Below are positions 19,545 to 28,820 of a stretch of 64,000 nt of DNA, piece by piece (within the stretch, counting starts at the first letter, position 1; each line of letters opens with the position of its first letter). Made by a program: the position numbers and the translations under genes. The DNA comes from Streptomyces termitum (lineage in GTDB: Bacteria > Actinomycetota > Actinomycetes > Streptomycetales > Streptomycetaceae). Where the stretch lies: NCBI RefSeq assembly GCF_014650175.1, contig NZ_BMUL01000005.1, positions 331,969-395,968 of the forward strand, written 5' to 3'. Under the pieces are notes generated by a model. The model did not search any database. It was not told where the DNA came from and saw nothing but the letters and a program-made list of their open reading frames with translations.

Positions 19545-21245
19545 ATGACGTCCACGGTGCCCACCGCCGCCCAGCACGCCGACGACGGGCAGCCGCCGAT
19601 CACCATGTTCGGCCCGGACTTCCCGTACGCCTACGACGACTTCCTGGCGCACCCGGCCGGTCTCGGCCAGATACCCGCCACCGAGCACGGCACCGAGGTC
19701 GCGGTGATCGGCGGCGGCCTGTCCGGGATCATCGCCGCGTACGAGCTGATGAAGATGGGCCTCAGGCCCGTCGTGTACGAGGCGGACCGGATCGGCGGCC
19801 GGCTGCGCACGGTCGGCTTCGAGGGCCCGGAGACCGAGGGGCTGACCGCGGAGATGGGCGCCATGCGCTTCCCGCCCTCCTCCACCGCGCTCCAGCACTA
19901 CATCGACCTGGTGGGCCTGGAGACGCGGCCCTTCCCGAACCCGCTGGCCGAGGCCACCCCCTCGACCGTCGTGGACCTCAAGGGCGAGTCCCACTACGCG
20001 GAGACCATCGACGACCTCCCGCAGGTCTACCGCGACGTCGCCGCCGCCTGGAACGCCTGCCTGGACGAGGGCGCCGACTTCTCCGACATGAACCGCGCCA
20101 TGCGCGAGCGCGACGTCCCGCGCATCCGCGAGATCTGGGCGAAGCTCGTCGAGAAGCTCGACAACCAGACCTTCTACGGCTTCCTCTGCGAGTCGGAGTC
20201 GTTCACGTCCTTCCGGCACCGCGAGATCTTCGGCCAGGTCGGCTTCGGCACCGGCGGCTGGGACACCGACTTCCCCAACTCCATCCTGGAGATCCTCCGC
20301 GTCGTCTACACCGAGGCGGACGACCACCACCGGGGCATCGTCGGCGGCTCGCAGCAGCTGCCGCTGCGGCTGTGGGAGCGCGAGCCGCAGAAGATCCTCC
20401 ACTGGGCCCCGGGCACCTCGCTGGCCTCGCTGCACGAGGGCGGGGAGCCGAAGCCGGCCGTCACCCGGCTGAACCGCACGGCGGGCAACCGGATCACCGT
20501 CACCGACGCCTCCGGCGACATCCGCACCTACCCGGCGGCGGTCTTCACCGCCCAGTCGTGGATGCTGCTCTCCAAGATCGCCTGCGACGACTCGCTCTTC
20601 CCGATCGACCACTGGACGGCGATCGAGCGGACCCACTACATGGAGTCGTCGAAGCTGTTCGTGCCGGTGGACCGGCCGTTCTGGCTGGACAAGGACGAGG
20701 AGACCGGGCGGGACGTCATGTCGATGACGCTGACCGACCGGATGACCCGGGGCACGTACCTCCTGGACGACGGCCCGGACAAGCCGGCCGTCATCTGCCT
20801 CTCGTACACCTGGTGCGACGACAGCCTGAAGTGGCTTCCGCTCTCCGCCGCCGAGCGGATGGAGGTCATGCTCAAGTCGCTCGGCGAGATCTACCCGAAG
20901 GTCGACATCCGCAAGCACGTCATCGGCAACCCGGTGACGGTCTCCTGGGAGAACGAGCCCTACTTCATGGGCGCCTTCAAGGCCAACCTCCCCGGCCACT
21001 ACCGCTACCAGCGGCGCCTGTTCACCCACTTCATGCAGGACCGGCTGCCCGAGGACAAGCGCGGCATCTTCCTCGCCGGCGACGACATCTCCTGGACGGC
21101 CGGCTGGGCCGAGGGCGCGGTGCAGACCGCGCTCAACGCGGTGTGGGGCGTCATGCACCACTTCGGCGGCGCCACCGACGGCACCAACCCGGGTCCCGGC
21201 GACGTGTACGACGAGATCGCCCCGGTCGAGCTGCCGGAGGACTGA
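19545..21245 (+). CDS. davB: L-lysine 2-monooxygenase (FAD-dependent)
   Basis: Predicted flavoenzyme that oxidatively decarboxylates lysine to 5-aminovaleramide. The 566-residue protein starts with ITMFGPDFPYAYDDFLAHP and has the FAD dinucleotide motif VAVIGGGLSGIIAAYELMK near residue 52, YEADRIGGRLR, GAMRFPPSSTALQHYID and the C-terminal FAD motif FLAGDDISWTAGWAEGAVQT. This order and wording agree with Pseudomonas putida DavB throughout. The start has AAGGAG ten bases upstream. With davA it converts lysine to 5-aminovalerate; the later steps (transaminase, dehydrogenase) are not in the window. Confidence 0.87.
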   Translation: MTSTVPTAAQHADDGQPPITMFGPDFPYAYDDFLAHPAGLGQIPATEHGTEVAVIGGGLSGIIAAYELMKMGLRPVVYEADRIGGRLRTVGFEGPETEGLTAEMGAMRFPPSSTALQHYIDLVGLETRPFPNPLAEATPSTVVDLKGESHYAETIDDLPQVYRDVAAAWNACLDEGADFSDMNRAMRERDVPRIREIWAKLVEKLDNQTFYGFLCESESFTSFRHREIFGQVGFGTGGWDTDFPNSILEILRVVYTEADDHHRGIVGGSQQLPLRLWEREPQKILHWAPGTSLASLHEGGEPKPAVTRLNRTAGNRITVTDASGDIRTYPAAVFTAQSWMLLSKIACDDSLFPIDHWTAIERTHYMESSKLFVPVDRPFWLDKDEETGRDVMSMTLTDRMTRGTYLLDDGPDKPAVICLSYTWCDDSLKWLPLSAAERMEVMLKSLGEIYPKVDIRKHVIGNPVTVSWENEPYFMGAFKANLPGHYRYQRRLFTHFMQDRLPEDKRGIFLAGDDISWTAGWAEGAVQTALNAVWGVMHHFGGATDGTNPGPGDVYDEIAPVELPED

Positions 21246-21272
21246 TCCGGCCGGGGTGCGAAGCGGCCCGGG

Positions 21273-21980
21273 TCAGGGCCCGGCCAGGGGCGTGAGCAGC
21301 ATCCGCCCCACCAGCCCCACCGAGCGGTCCAGCCGCTCGGTGAACCCGGACGCCAGACCGGGCAGCGCCCGCAGCTGCCACAGCGAGTGGGCCGCCGTCC
21401 AGGCCCCGTCGCGCGCCCGGTCCAGGCTCCAGCAGCCGAGCAGGTGGGTGAGCGGGTCCGCGATCTCCAGGAGGTCCGGGCCCGGCACCAGCTCCTCCCG
21501 GATCCGCTCCTCCAGGAGGACGAGGACGTCGCCGACCCGGTCGAACTCGTCCTCCAGGTCCGCGGGCGCGCACCCCAGGGTGCGGCAGGCGTCCACCACG
21601 GCGAGCGCCAGATCGTGCCCGACGTGCGCGTTGATCCCGGCGAGGGCGAACTGGAGCGGGGTCACGCCGGGGTGGCGGCGGTAGTGGAAGAGGGGCCGCC
21701 AGCAGGCGGGCCCGGGGACGCCGGCCGCGTGGGCGTCGACGGCGGCGAGGTACCGCTCGGCGAACCGCACGTCCAGGGTGGCGGCGGCCCGCCGGTCCGC
21801 GAAGGCACCCGCCTCGATGGCGTGGCCGATCTCCTCGGTGACGGTCAGGTACACCCGGTTGAAGACGGCGACCCCGTCGGCCGGGTGCCAGGCCGCGCGC
21901 AGCGACCGCATCCGGTCCACCACGGGGTCGACCGCCACGAACTGCCCGATCCGCTCTTCGGTCCACTGGGTCTGCGCCAT
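21273..21980 (-). CDS. DUF5995-family protein
   Basis: A 235-residue soluble protein I associate with DUF5995, conserved in actinobacteria. Visible features are GVAVFNRVYLTVTEEIGHAI near residue 35, WRPLFHYRRHPGVTPLQFALAGINAHVGHDLALAVVD-type helices rich in His around residues 95-130, and EEFDRVGDVL. The conserved His/Asp residues could bind a metal, but no activity is known. It is convergent with davB and lies downstream of the uracil permease in the same direction, with a weak ribosome site. Confidence 0.72.
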   Translation of the reverse strand: MAQTQWTEERIGQFVAVDPVVDRMRSLRAAWHPADGVAVFNRVYLTVTEEIGHAIEAGAFADRRAAATLDVRFAERYLAAVDAHAAGVPGPACWRPLFHYRRHPGVTPLQFALAGINAHVGHDLALAVVDACRTLGCAPADLEDEFDRVGDVLVLLEERIREELVPGPDLLEIADPLTHLLGCWSLDRARDGAWTAAHSLWQLRALPGLASGFTERLDRSVGLVGRMLLTPLAGP

Positions 21981-22053
21981 GCGGGCAGGCTCCCAGCCGC
22001 CGGGCCCGCCGGGGGGCTCCTCGGGCCCGGCTTCGCCGGAACGGGCGAAATAC

Positions 22054-23460
22054 TCAGTTCTTCGCCGCGCCGCCGGAATCCTTCTCGTACGAGCTGGTGC
22101 CGGAGTCCAGGAGCGGCTCCTGCTCCGTCGGGGCGGCCTTCAGGTGGGCGGGGGCGAAGGCGCGCAGCACGTGGTAGCCGGTGATGACGACGATGGTGCC
22201 GAGCGCGATGCCGCCCAGTTCGAAGGTGTCGCTGAAGGTCAGCTTCACGCCGCCGACGCCGATGATGATGCCGGCGGCGGCCGGGACCAGGTTGAGCGGG
22301 TTGCGCAGGTCGACCTTGGCGTTGATCCAGATCTGGGCGCCGAGCAGGCCGATCATGCCGTACAGGATGACGGTGATGCCGCCGAGGACGCCGCCGGGGA
22401 TGGCGGCGACGACCGCGCCGAACTTGGGGCAGAGGCCGAAGAGGAGCGCGAAGCCGGCGGCGGCCCAGTAGGCGGCCGTGGAGTAGACGCGGGTGGCGGC
22501 CATGACGCCGATGTTCTCGGAGTAGGTGGTGTTCGGCGGGCCGCCCACGGCGGTCGACAGCATGGAGGCGGCGCCGTCGGCGGCGATCGCGGTGCCGAGC
22601 TTGTCGTCGAGGTTGTCGCCGGTCATCTCGCCGACGGCCTTCACGTGGCCGGCGTTCTCGGCGATCAGGGCGATGACGACGGGGAGCGCGACGAGGATCG
22701 CGGACCACTCGAAGCTGGGGCCGTGGAAGGACGGCAGGCCGATCCAGTCGGCCTTCCCGACGCCGGAGAGGTCGAGCCGCCAGTGGTCGGTGACCTCGCC
22801 GCCCGGGGACATCGAGTGGATCCTGCCCAGGGTCAGGTCGAGGATCCAGGAGAGGGCGTAGCCGAAGACCAGGCCGAGGAAGATCGCGATGCGGGACCAG
22901 AAACCGCGCAGGCAGACCACGGCCAGACCGGTGAAGAGCATCACCAGGAGCGCCGTCCACTGGTCCTGCGGCCAGTAGGTGGAGGCGGTGACCGGCGCCA
23001 GGTTGAAGCCGATCAGCATGACGACGGCGCCGGTCACCACGGGCGGCATCGCCGCGTGGATGATCCGGGCGCCGAACCGGCGGACCGCGAGGCCGACGAG
23101 GAAGAGGACCGCACCGACGACGAACACGGCGCCAGTGACGGTGGCGCTGGAGCCCCCGGAGGCCCGGATCGCGGCGGCCACGCCGACGAAGGAGAGCGAG
23201 CAGCCGAGGTACGAGGGGACCGTGCCGCGGGTGGCCAGCAGGAAGATGACCGTGGCGACGCCGGACATCATGATCGCCAGGTTCGGGTCCAGGCCCATGA
23301 GCACCGGGGCGACGAAGGACGCGCCGAACATGGCGACGACGTGCTGGGCCCCGAGGCCGGCGGTCCGGGGCCAGGAGAGCCGCTCGTCGGGCCGGACGAC
23401 GGCCCCGGGGGCGGGCGTTCTCCCGTCCCCGTGCAGGGTCCAGCGCACGCCGAGTTTCAT
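22054..23460 (-). CDS. uracil/xanthine permease (NCS2 family)
   Basis: Membrane transporter importing uracil or a purine base by proton symport. The 468-residue protein has about 12-14 membrane segments. NCS2 signatures are LGAQHVVAMFGASFVAPVLMG near the N-terminus, the substrate-site helix VALPVVIALIAENAGHVKAVG and GGPPNTTYSENIGVMAATRVYS. The C-terminus is a short soluble tail. ATG 23460 follows GGGAGAG. A structured leader with a 13-base inverted repeat sits immediately upstream, suggesting RNA-level control. UraA-like uracil transport is favoured by the GGPPNTTYSEN motif, but the substrate is inferred. Confidence 0.88.
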   Translation of the reverse strand: MKLGVRWTLHGDGRTPAPGAVVRPDERLSWPRTAGLGAQHVVAMFGASFVAPVLMGLDPNLAIMMSGVATVIFLLATRGTVPSYLGCSLSFVGVAAAIRASGGSSATVTGAVFVVGAVLFLVGLAVRRFGARIIHAAMPPVVTGAVVMLIGFNLAPVTASTYWPQDQWTALLVMLFTGLAVVCLRGFWSRIAIFLGLVFGYALSWILDLTLGRIHSMSPGGEVTDHWRLDLSGVGKADWIGLPSFHGPSFEWSAILVALPVVIALIAENAGHVKAVGEMTGDNLDDKLGTAIAADGAASMLSTAVGGPPNTTYSENIGVMAATRVYSTAAYWAAAGFALLFGLCPKFGAVVAAIPGGVLGGITVILYGMIGLLGAQIWINAKVDLRNPLNLVPAAAGIIIGVGGVKLTFSDTFELGGIALGTIVVITGYHVLRAFAPAHLKAAPTEQEPLLDSGTSSYEKDSGGAAKN

Positions 23461-23475
23461 GGGGTCTCTCCCGTT

Positions 23476-23541
23476 CTCCGGTTCCGGCGGCCGCGTCACG
23501 GCCGCAAAAGATCAGCCATATGGTATGCGCCGGAACCGGAG
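23476..23541 (-). promoter_or_regulatory. structured leader of the permease gene
   Basis: On the minus strand, a perfect 13-base inverted repeat (arms CTCCGGTTCCGGC and complement at 23529-23541 and 23476-23488) encloses 40 bases that contain a second hairpin, GGCCG-TGACG-CGGCC, and an AT-richer segment with CATATGG. It ends 15 bases before the ATG, close to the ribosome site. It could be a cis-regulatory RNA or a terminator of the upstream MFS gene. Confidence 0.45.
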
Positions 23542-23576
23542 CGGGCGCCGTGCGCGCGGCGCCCTTCGAGCGGGAC

Positions 23577-24797
23577 TCAGCCGACCGGCCCCGCGCTCTT
23601 CGCGGCCTGCGGCGCGGAGCCGGCCGGGGCGGTGGGGCGCGGCGCGGAGCGCAGCACGCCCGCGCCCACGACCAGGCCGAAGGCGAGCAGCGTGACCAGG
23701 CCGAACGAGAAGACCAGCGAGGTGGCGTTCGCGATCCCGCCGATCGCGGAGGGGGCGATCAGACCGGAGGTGTACGTGATGGTGGCGACGCCCGCGATGG
23801 CCTGGCTCGGGTTCGGACCGCTGCGCGCGGCGGCGGCGAAGGCGAGCGGGACGACGACCGCGACGCCGAGGCCGACCAGTCCGAATCCGGCCATGGCGAC
23901 GGCCGCGTGCGGGGCGAGCACGACCAGCACCCCGCCGAGGGTGGCGGCCAGGCCGCCGACCCGGACCGTGCGGACCGGGCCGAAGCGGTCCACCACCCGG
24001 TCGCCGATCAGCCGGGCCACGGCCATGGTCAGGGCGAAGGCGGTGGTGGAGGCGGCGGCGAGACCGGCCGAGCCGCCCAGCTCGTCGCGCAGGTAGACGG
24101 CCGACCAGTCGAGGCTGGCGCCCTCGGCGAAGACCGCGCAGAAGCCGATGGCACCGATGACCAGGGCGGACTTCGGGGGCAGCGCGAAGCGCGGCGGGGC
24201 TTCCTCCTCCTCGGCCGGGGCCGGGTCCAGGACGCCCTGGCAGAGCGCGAGGCCGAGGACGGTGAGGACGAGGGCGGCGACCAGGTGGTGGATCCGGGCG
24301 TCGCCGCCGAGGTGGGCGGCGACCGTGCCGGCGGCCGAGCCGATCAGGGCGCCGACGCTCCACATGCCGTGCAGGCTGGACATGATCGAGCGGCCGAGCC
24401 GGTTCTCCGTCTCCACGCCCAGCGCGTTCATCGCCACGTCGGACATGCCGGCCGTGGCGCCGTAGACGAAGAGGGCGGCGCACAGGCCCCAGACGTTCGG
24501 GGCGAGCGAGGGGAGGATCAGGGAGAGGGTCCAGAGGGCGAGCAGGCCGCGCAGGGCGGTGCGGGCGCCGAAGCGGTGGCTGATCCGGCCGGCCAGCGGC
24601 ATGGCGAGCGAGGCGCCGAGGGCGGGGAAGGCGAGGGCGAGGCCGAGCTGTCCGGCGCTGACGCCCGCGTGTTCCTGGATCCAGGGGATGCGGGTGGCGA
24701 AGCTGCCGGTGACGGCGCCGTGGACGCAGAAGACGGCGGCGACGGCGAAGCGGGCCCGCCGGAGCCGTTCGGAGCTGAGGACGGTCTCCGCCGTCAT
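23577..24797 (-). CDS. MFS transporter, divergent from the ROK regulator
   Basis: A 406-residue major facilitator protein with about 12 membrane segments. The cytoplasmic loop motif appears as GRISHRFGARTALRG between segments 2 and 3 and again as GDRVVDRFGPVRTVRVGG in the second half. VYGATAGMSDVAMNALGVETENRLGRS-type segments after helix 4 resemble sugar or drug-efflux MFS proteins of the FucP/YbjJ type. Start ATG 24797 follows GGGGAGG. It is transcribed away from the ROK regulator with a clear palindrome between, so it is probably that regulator's target and carries a sugar or derivative. Confidence 0.84.
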   Translation of the reverse strand: MTAETVLSSERLRRARFAVAAVFCVHGAVTGSFATRIPWIQEHAGVSAGQLGLALAFPALGASLAMPLAGRISHRFGARTALRGLLALWTLSLILPSLAPNVWGLCAALFVYGATAGMSDVAMNALGVETENRLGRSIMSSLHGMWSVGALIGSAAGTVAAHLGGDARIHHLVAALVLTVLGLALCQGVLDPAPAEEEEAPPRFALPPKSALVIGAIGFCAVFAEGASLDWSAVYLRDELGGSAGLAAASTTAFALTMAVARLIGDRVVDRFGPVRTVRVGGLAATLGGVLVVLAPHAAVAMAGFGLVGLGVAVVVPLAFAAAARSGPNPSQAIAGVATITYTSGLIAPSAIGGIANATSLVFSFGLVTLLAFGLVVGAGVLRSAPRPTAPAGSAPQAAKSAGPVG

Positions 24798-24838
24798 GGG
24801 TCCTCCCCGGGAAAGGTGTGGGTGGTCGCGCCGTAAAC

Positions 24839-24859
24839 TATCAGGAACCCTGCCTGATA
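24839..24859. promoter_or_regulatory. candidate ROK operator between MFS and ROK genes
   Basis: TATCAGG-N7-CCTGATA is a perfect seven-base inverted repeat in the 114-base divergent gap. It is the only AT-rich stretch there and overlaps -10-like sequences in both directions. Position and symmetry fit repression of both genes by the ROK protein. Confidence 0.6.
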
Positions 24860-24911
24860 AATAGAGATCCGGAGTCCACGGAGGCGGGGACGTCTCTGAG
24901 AGGATCACCGC

Positions 24912-26036
24912 ATGGCCGCATCCCCGAGCACCGCCCGGGCCCTCAACGACCGGCTCGCCCTGCGCCTGCTCCAGGACGAGGGCCCGTTGACGGCAGCCCA
25001 GCTCAAGACCCTCACCGGACTCTCCCGGCCCACCGTCGCCGACCTCGTCGAGCGGCTCGGCGGCTCCGGCCTGGTGCACGTCGTCGGCGAGACCGGCGCC
25101 GAGCGCCGCGGCCCCAACGCCAAGCTGTACGGGATCGTCGCCGACCGCGCCCACCTCGCCGGGCTCGACGTCCGCACCCGCTCCGTCGCGGTCACCGTCA
25201 CCGACCTGCTCGGCACCCCGCTCGCCGAGGCCGCCGTCCCCGTCCGGGAGGACGCCGGCACCGGGCCCGCCGTCGAGCGGGCGGTCGCCCTGCTGGAGCG
25301 GACCGCGGCGGAGGCGGGCGCCGGGCGCCTGCACACGGTGACCGTGGGCGCCCCCGGCCTCATCGACCCGGCCACCGGCGAACTGCGCGACTCCACCGGA
25401 CTGCCCGCCTGGCACCGCCGGCTCGTCGCCGTCCTCCAGGAACGGCTGCCCGCCCACGTACGGGTGGAGAACGAGACCAACCTCGCCGCCGTCGCCGAAC
25501 TGCGCGAGGGCGCGGCCCGGGGCCGCGAGGACTTCGTCCTGCTCTGGCTCGGCCAGGGCGTCGGCGCCGCCGTCGTCCTCGGCGGCCGGCTGCGCCGGGG
25601 CGCCTCCGGCGGCGCCGGCGAGATCGGCTTCCTGCCGGTGCCCGGCACCTCCGGACTGCCCTCCGCCACCTCCTGCGACGGCGGCTTCCACGAGCTGGCC
25701 TGCGTCGCCGCCGTCGAGGCCCTCGCCGCGGAGCACGGCCTCGACCCGGCCGGCGCGCTCGCCTCCGGGCACGGCCCCTTCCTCGACGCCCTCGCCCGCC
25801 GGCTCGCGGTCGGCGCGGCGGCCGTCGTCTCCGTCCTGGACCCGGGTTGTGTGGTCCTCGGCGGGGAGACCGGCCACCAGGGCGGCCCGGAGCTGGCCGC
25901 CCGGGTCGAGGCGGAGCTGGCCGTGCTCTCCCCGCTGCGCACCGAGGTCCGCGCCACCGGGCTCGGCGGCGCGGCCGTGCTGCGCGGCGCGCTGCTGCGG
26001 GCCCGCGACGCGGCGCAGGAGGCGCTCTTCCCGTAG
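24912..26036 (+). CDS. ROK-family transcriptional regulator
   Basis: A 374-residue repressor-type ROK protein. The N-terminal winged helix (LRLLQDEGPLTAAQLKTLTGLSRPTVADLVERL-type) spans residues 15-55. The kinase-like domain has DVRTRSVAVTVTDLLG as the phosphate-1 strand, VGAPGLIDPATGEL, and ENETNLAAVAE. The usual ROK zinc signature CxCGxxGCxE is degraded to SATSCDGGFHELA, so zinc binding is doubtful. It sits opposite the MFS gene and shares the TATCAGG palindrome. Ligand is probably a sugar, by family. Confidence 0.86.
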   Translation: MAASPSTARALNDRLALRLLQDEGPLTAAQLKTLTGLSRPTVADLVERLGGSGLVHVVGETGAERRGPNAKLYGIVADRAHLAGLDVRTRSVAVTVTDLLGTPLAEAAVPVREDAGTGPAVERAVALLERTAAEAGAGRLHTVTVGAPGLIDPATGELRDSTGLPAWHRRLVAVLQERLPAHVRVENETNLAAVAELREGAARGREDFVLLWLGQGVGAAVVLGGRLRRGASGGAGEIGFLPVPGTSGLPSATSCDGGFHELACVAAVEALAAEHGLDPAGALASGHGPFLDALARRLAVGAAAVVSVLDPGCVVLGGETGHQGGPELAARVEAELAVLSPLRTEVRATGLGGAAVLRGALLRARDAAQEALFP

Positions 26037-26247
26037 GGCCCGCGGAGACCCGCCGGACGGGCCCGGGGCGGACCGCGCCGGGAAAGCGGACCGTGCCGGG
26101 GAAACGCGGACCGTGTCGGGAAAGCGGACCGCGCCGGGGAAAAGCGGACCGCGCCGTGCTCCGGACAGGGGAGCACGGCGCGGAAGGAGCCCGGCGGCGG
26201 CCAAGGGCCGTGAGTCCGCCGCCGGGAGTTCTACCGGGAAGGGCGCG

Positions 26248-28572
26248 TCAGCAGGCGCCCAGGTCCTTCCAGACCCCCCAGTCGCCGGTCGTGCCCGGCT
26301 CCTGGTTCTGGGTCCACCACTGGGCCTTCCACTGGTGGCCCTTGTGGGAGACCTCGTTGCCCGAGTTGTAGACCGAGCCGGCCACGTACGCCGGGGCGGT
26401 GCAGCCGACCGGGGTGGTCGGGTCGGTCGGGTTCGGGGTCGGGGTGGAGCCGGAGCCCGGCTCCACGACCGTGGTGCCGCGCGCCAGGTCGCCGGCGAGG
26501 GCGTACGTGGTGCCGTTGATGTTCACCGTCCAGTTGGAGGGGGTGGACACCGGCAGGTAGTAGTTGAACGAGAGGTCGATCGTGGCGCCGGGGGCGAGCG
26601 ACTGCCAGGCCGGGAGCTTCAGGGAGACCCGGTGGAAGTCGCCCTTCAGGCCGCCCACGTTGGAGCCCGTGTGGTCGCTGCTGATGACCTTGGTGCCGAA
26701 GCCGGACTGGTCGGAGGCGTTGGCCGGGGCCGAGGTGCCGTAGTCGAACTGGAACTCCGTGCCGCCGGGCAGCGTGGCGTTCGTCCGGTTGGTGATCTTG
26801 ACCTTGGGGGTGATCGGGTAGTTCGAGTCGCCCAGCTTGAACTCGGTGAAGGCGGTCTCGATGTTCACGGCCTGGGCCGGCAGCGCCTTGTTCGACTTCT
26901 TGGCGCCGTACGGGGCGGCGGCCTTGAACTTGTCGTACATCAGCGAGGTGAGCGTGGAGCCCATCTCGTACTGGCCCTTGGCGGCGTTCCAGGCGTAGTC
27001 GCCCGCCATCTCCCAGATCATCGTGCCGCCGACGCCGCGGTCGACCACGTAGTCGGCCTTGGCGGCCACGGACTGCTCGTCCTCGGTGGAGAGGAAGACC
27101 TTCTTCTCGGCGTTCCACAGCCACGGCGCGACCAGGGTCGAGTCGTACTTGCGGGCGTAGGTGCCGGTCAGGGTGGTGTTCGCCGGGAAGCCGTACTGGG
27201 TGACGTAGTCGCCGACGATCCCCTTCTCCAGGTTCTTGGCGTGCCACATCGGGTTGGAGCCGGCGGGCGACTCCTTGCCCGCGGTGTCCTTGTCGTGCCA
27301 GAGGTTGTCGATGCCGACGGCACCGTCACCGCACTTGGTCAGACCGGCGCCGGCCGGGCAGGTCGAGGCGACGGCCTTGCCCCACAGTCCGTCGGTGCCG
27401 CCCTGGACGTTCTTGAAGCCGCGGGTGTAGTACGGCAGGCCGATGTTGACGCGGCCGGCCGGCATGGAGCCGCGGAAGTAGTGGTAGGCCCAGTCGGTGT
27501 TGAGGTAGCCGAGGGAGCCGTACTGCGCGGAGCCGTAGACGTTGGCGGAGGCGAGCTCGCTGTCCTTGCCGTCGTCGAAGAGGGAGGCGTTCGGGCCGAC
27601 GTGCTCGTTCCAGGCGCCGTGCAGGTCGTACGACATGATGTTGACGTAGTCCAGGTACTTCTGGACCTGGAAGGTCTCCATGCCGCGCAGCAGGTAGCCG
27701 GAGGACGGGGCGGCGACGGTCAGCATGTAGTGCTTGCCGTCGGCGGCGCCGGCCGTGTCCAGCTTCTCGCGCAGGCTCTTCATGAGGGCCGCGTAGCCCT
27801 GCACGAGACCGGCGCGGCGCGCGTTGGCGATGGTGAAGTCGAGCGGGTTGCCCGAGTCCTTCATCGTCGTCGGGTACTCGTAGTCGATGTCGACGCCGTT
27901 GAAGCCGTACTTCCGGATGAAGTCGACCGCCGAGGTGGCGAAGGTGTCGATGCCGGCCTGGTTGACCGAGCCGTCGGCGTTGGTGGCCATCGAGTAGAAG
28001 CCGCCGGAGTTCACCCGGTCGCCGTTGTCGTCGAAGTAGCCGCCGGTCTCCGCCCAGCCGCCGACCGAGATCAGCGTCTTCACGTTCGGGTGCTGCTTCT
28101 TGTACTTGTTCAGCAGGTTGAAGTGGCCCTTGTAGGGGAGGGCCGGGTCCATCTCGGCGCCGGCCACGCCGGGCCAGGTCATGCCGGTGGAGGCGTTGTT
28201 CGGGCCGTCCGTGCCGACCGAGAGCTTGTTCGCGCCGTCGACGTGGGCGAAGGCGTAGTTGATGTGGGTGATCTTGTCCCACGGGATGTCGCTGGCGAGG
28301 TAGGCCGGCTGACCGTTCTTGCCGGTGCGCCAGCTGGTGAAGTAGCCGATGATGCGGCGCTGGTGGTCGGCGCCCATCTTCTCGCGGCCCTCGGTGTCGT
28401 AGACCGAGCAGTAGGGGACGTCGACGCCGGGCGTCTTGTACAGGCCGTCGGGGCGGCAGGACTCGTTGTCGGCCGCGTACGAGACGCCGCCGGCGAGCGA
28501 GCTGAGCAGCAGTCCGGCGACGGCGGCACCGGACGCGAGCAGCGAAGCTCTCTTGGTCGTGGGGGACAGCAC
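26248..28572 (-). CDS. secreted family 18 chitinase with chitin-binding domain
   Basis: Extracellular enzyme cleaving chitin. The 774-residue protein has a signal peptide ([20 protein letters not shown], ending near SYAADNE). The GH18 barrel spans about residues 75-530 with SVGGW and catalytic [11 protein letters not shown], whose last Asp and Glu are present though the first Asp of DxxDxDxE is Asn. A chitinase C-type beta domain follows ([19 protein letters not shown]), then a [11 protein letters not shown] linker and a C-terminal CBM5/12 domain ([20 protein letters not shown]). GTG 28572 follows GAGGAGG. The promoter bears two DasR-like sites, so N-acetylglucosamine control is likely. Confidence 0.92.
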   Translation of the reverse strand: MLSPTTKRASLLASGAAVAGLLLSSLAGGVSYAADNESCRPDGLYKTPGVDVPYCSVYDTEGREKMGADHQRRIIGYFTSWRTGKNGQPAYLASDIPWDKITHINYAFAHVDGANKLSVGTDGPNNASTGMTWPGVAGAEMDPALPYKGHFNLLNKYKKQHPNVKTLISVGGWAETGGYFDDNGDRVNSGGFYSMATNADGSVNQAGIDTFATSAVDFIRKYGFNGVDIDYEYPTTMKDSGNPLDFTIANARRAGLVQGYAALMKSLREKLDTAGAADGKHYMLTVAAPSSGYLLRGMETFQVQKYLDYVNIMSYDLHGAWNEHVGPNASLFDDGKDSELASANVYGSAQYGSLGYLNTDWAYHYFRGSMPAGRVNIGLPYYTRGFKNVQGGTDGLWGKAVASTCPAGAGLTKCGDGAVGIDNLWHDKDTAGKESPAGSNPMWHAKNLEKGIVGDYVTQYGFPANTTLTGTYARKYDSTLVAPWLWNAEKKVFLSTEDEQSVAAKADYVVDRGVGGTMIWEMAGDYAWNAAKGQYEMGSTLTSLMYDKFKAAAPYGAKKSNKALPAQAVNIETAFTEFKLGDSNYPITPKVKITNRTNATLPGGTEFQFDYGTSAPANASDQSGFGTKVISSDHTGSNVGGLKGDFHRVSLKLPAWQSLAPGATIDLSFNYYLPVSTPSNWTVNINGTTYALAGDLARGTTVVEPGSGSTPTPNPTDPTTPVGCTAPAYVAGSVYNSGNEVSHKGHQWKAQWWTQNQEPGTTGDWGVWKDLGAC

Positions 28573-28683
28573 GATCTGGTCCTCCTCAGGGAGGTAAAGA
28601 AAACACGCAACGAACAAGGGGGTGGTACGTGTTCGGCCCGCGACGTGCGCACATCGACGGGCCGTGCCTCAGAGGTGACACGG

Positions 28684-28726
28684 ACATTAAGAGGACTAGA
28701 CCAACTCGTCAATAGGTCTGGACCAA
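28684..28726 (-). promoter_or_regulatory. chitinase promoter with two DasR-like sites
   Basis: Reading the minus strand, TTGACG (28707-28712), a 17-base spacer and TAATGT (28684-28689) form a near-consensus promoter. Two 12-base direct repeats, TTGGTCCAGACC (28715-28726) and TTGGTCTAGTCC (28693-28704), lie 22 bases apart; the first abuts the -35 and the second fills the spacer. They match the direct repeats of Streptomyces chitinase promoters and the DasR site (consensus around TGGTCTAGACCA). DasR repression relieved by glucosamine phosphates is the expected control. Confidence 0.82.
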
Positions 28727-28781
28727 TGGGGAATTCCATGGGACCGTGTGAGTCATCGCACAGGGAGCGTGTGCATGCCCG

Positions 28782-28811
28782 TTGACAGGGCGTGGCACAC
28801 TGGCCCTGTAT
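28782..28811 (+). promoter_or_regulatory. promoter of the riboflavin operon
   Basis: TTGACA (28782-28787) and CTGTAT (28806-28811) are separated by 18 bases. The start site would fall at or just before the first stem of the FMN riboswitch. Confidence 0.65.
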
Positions 28812-28820
28812 CAGCAGCAG

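Noticed and set aside
21256..24096. Long plus-strand frames opposite DUF5995, permease and MFS genes
   Set aside because: Asp/Gly/Glu-rich or Arg/Pro/Ser-rich antisense shadows without domains.
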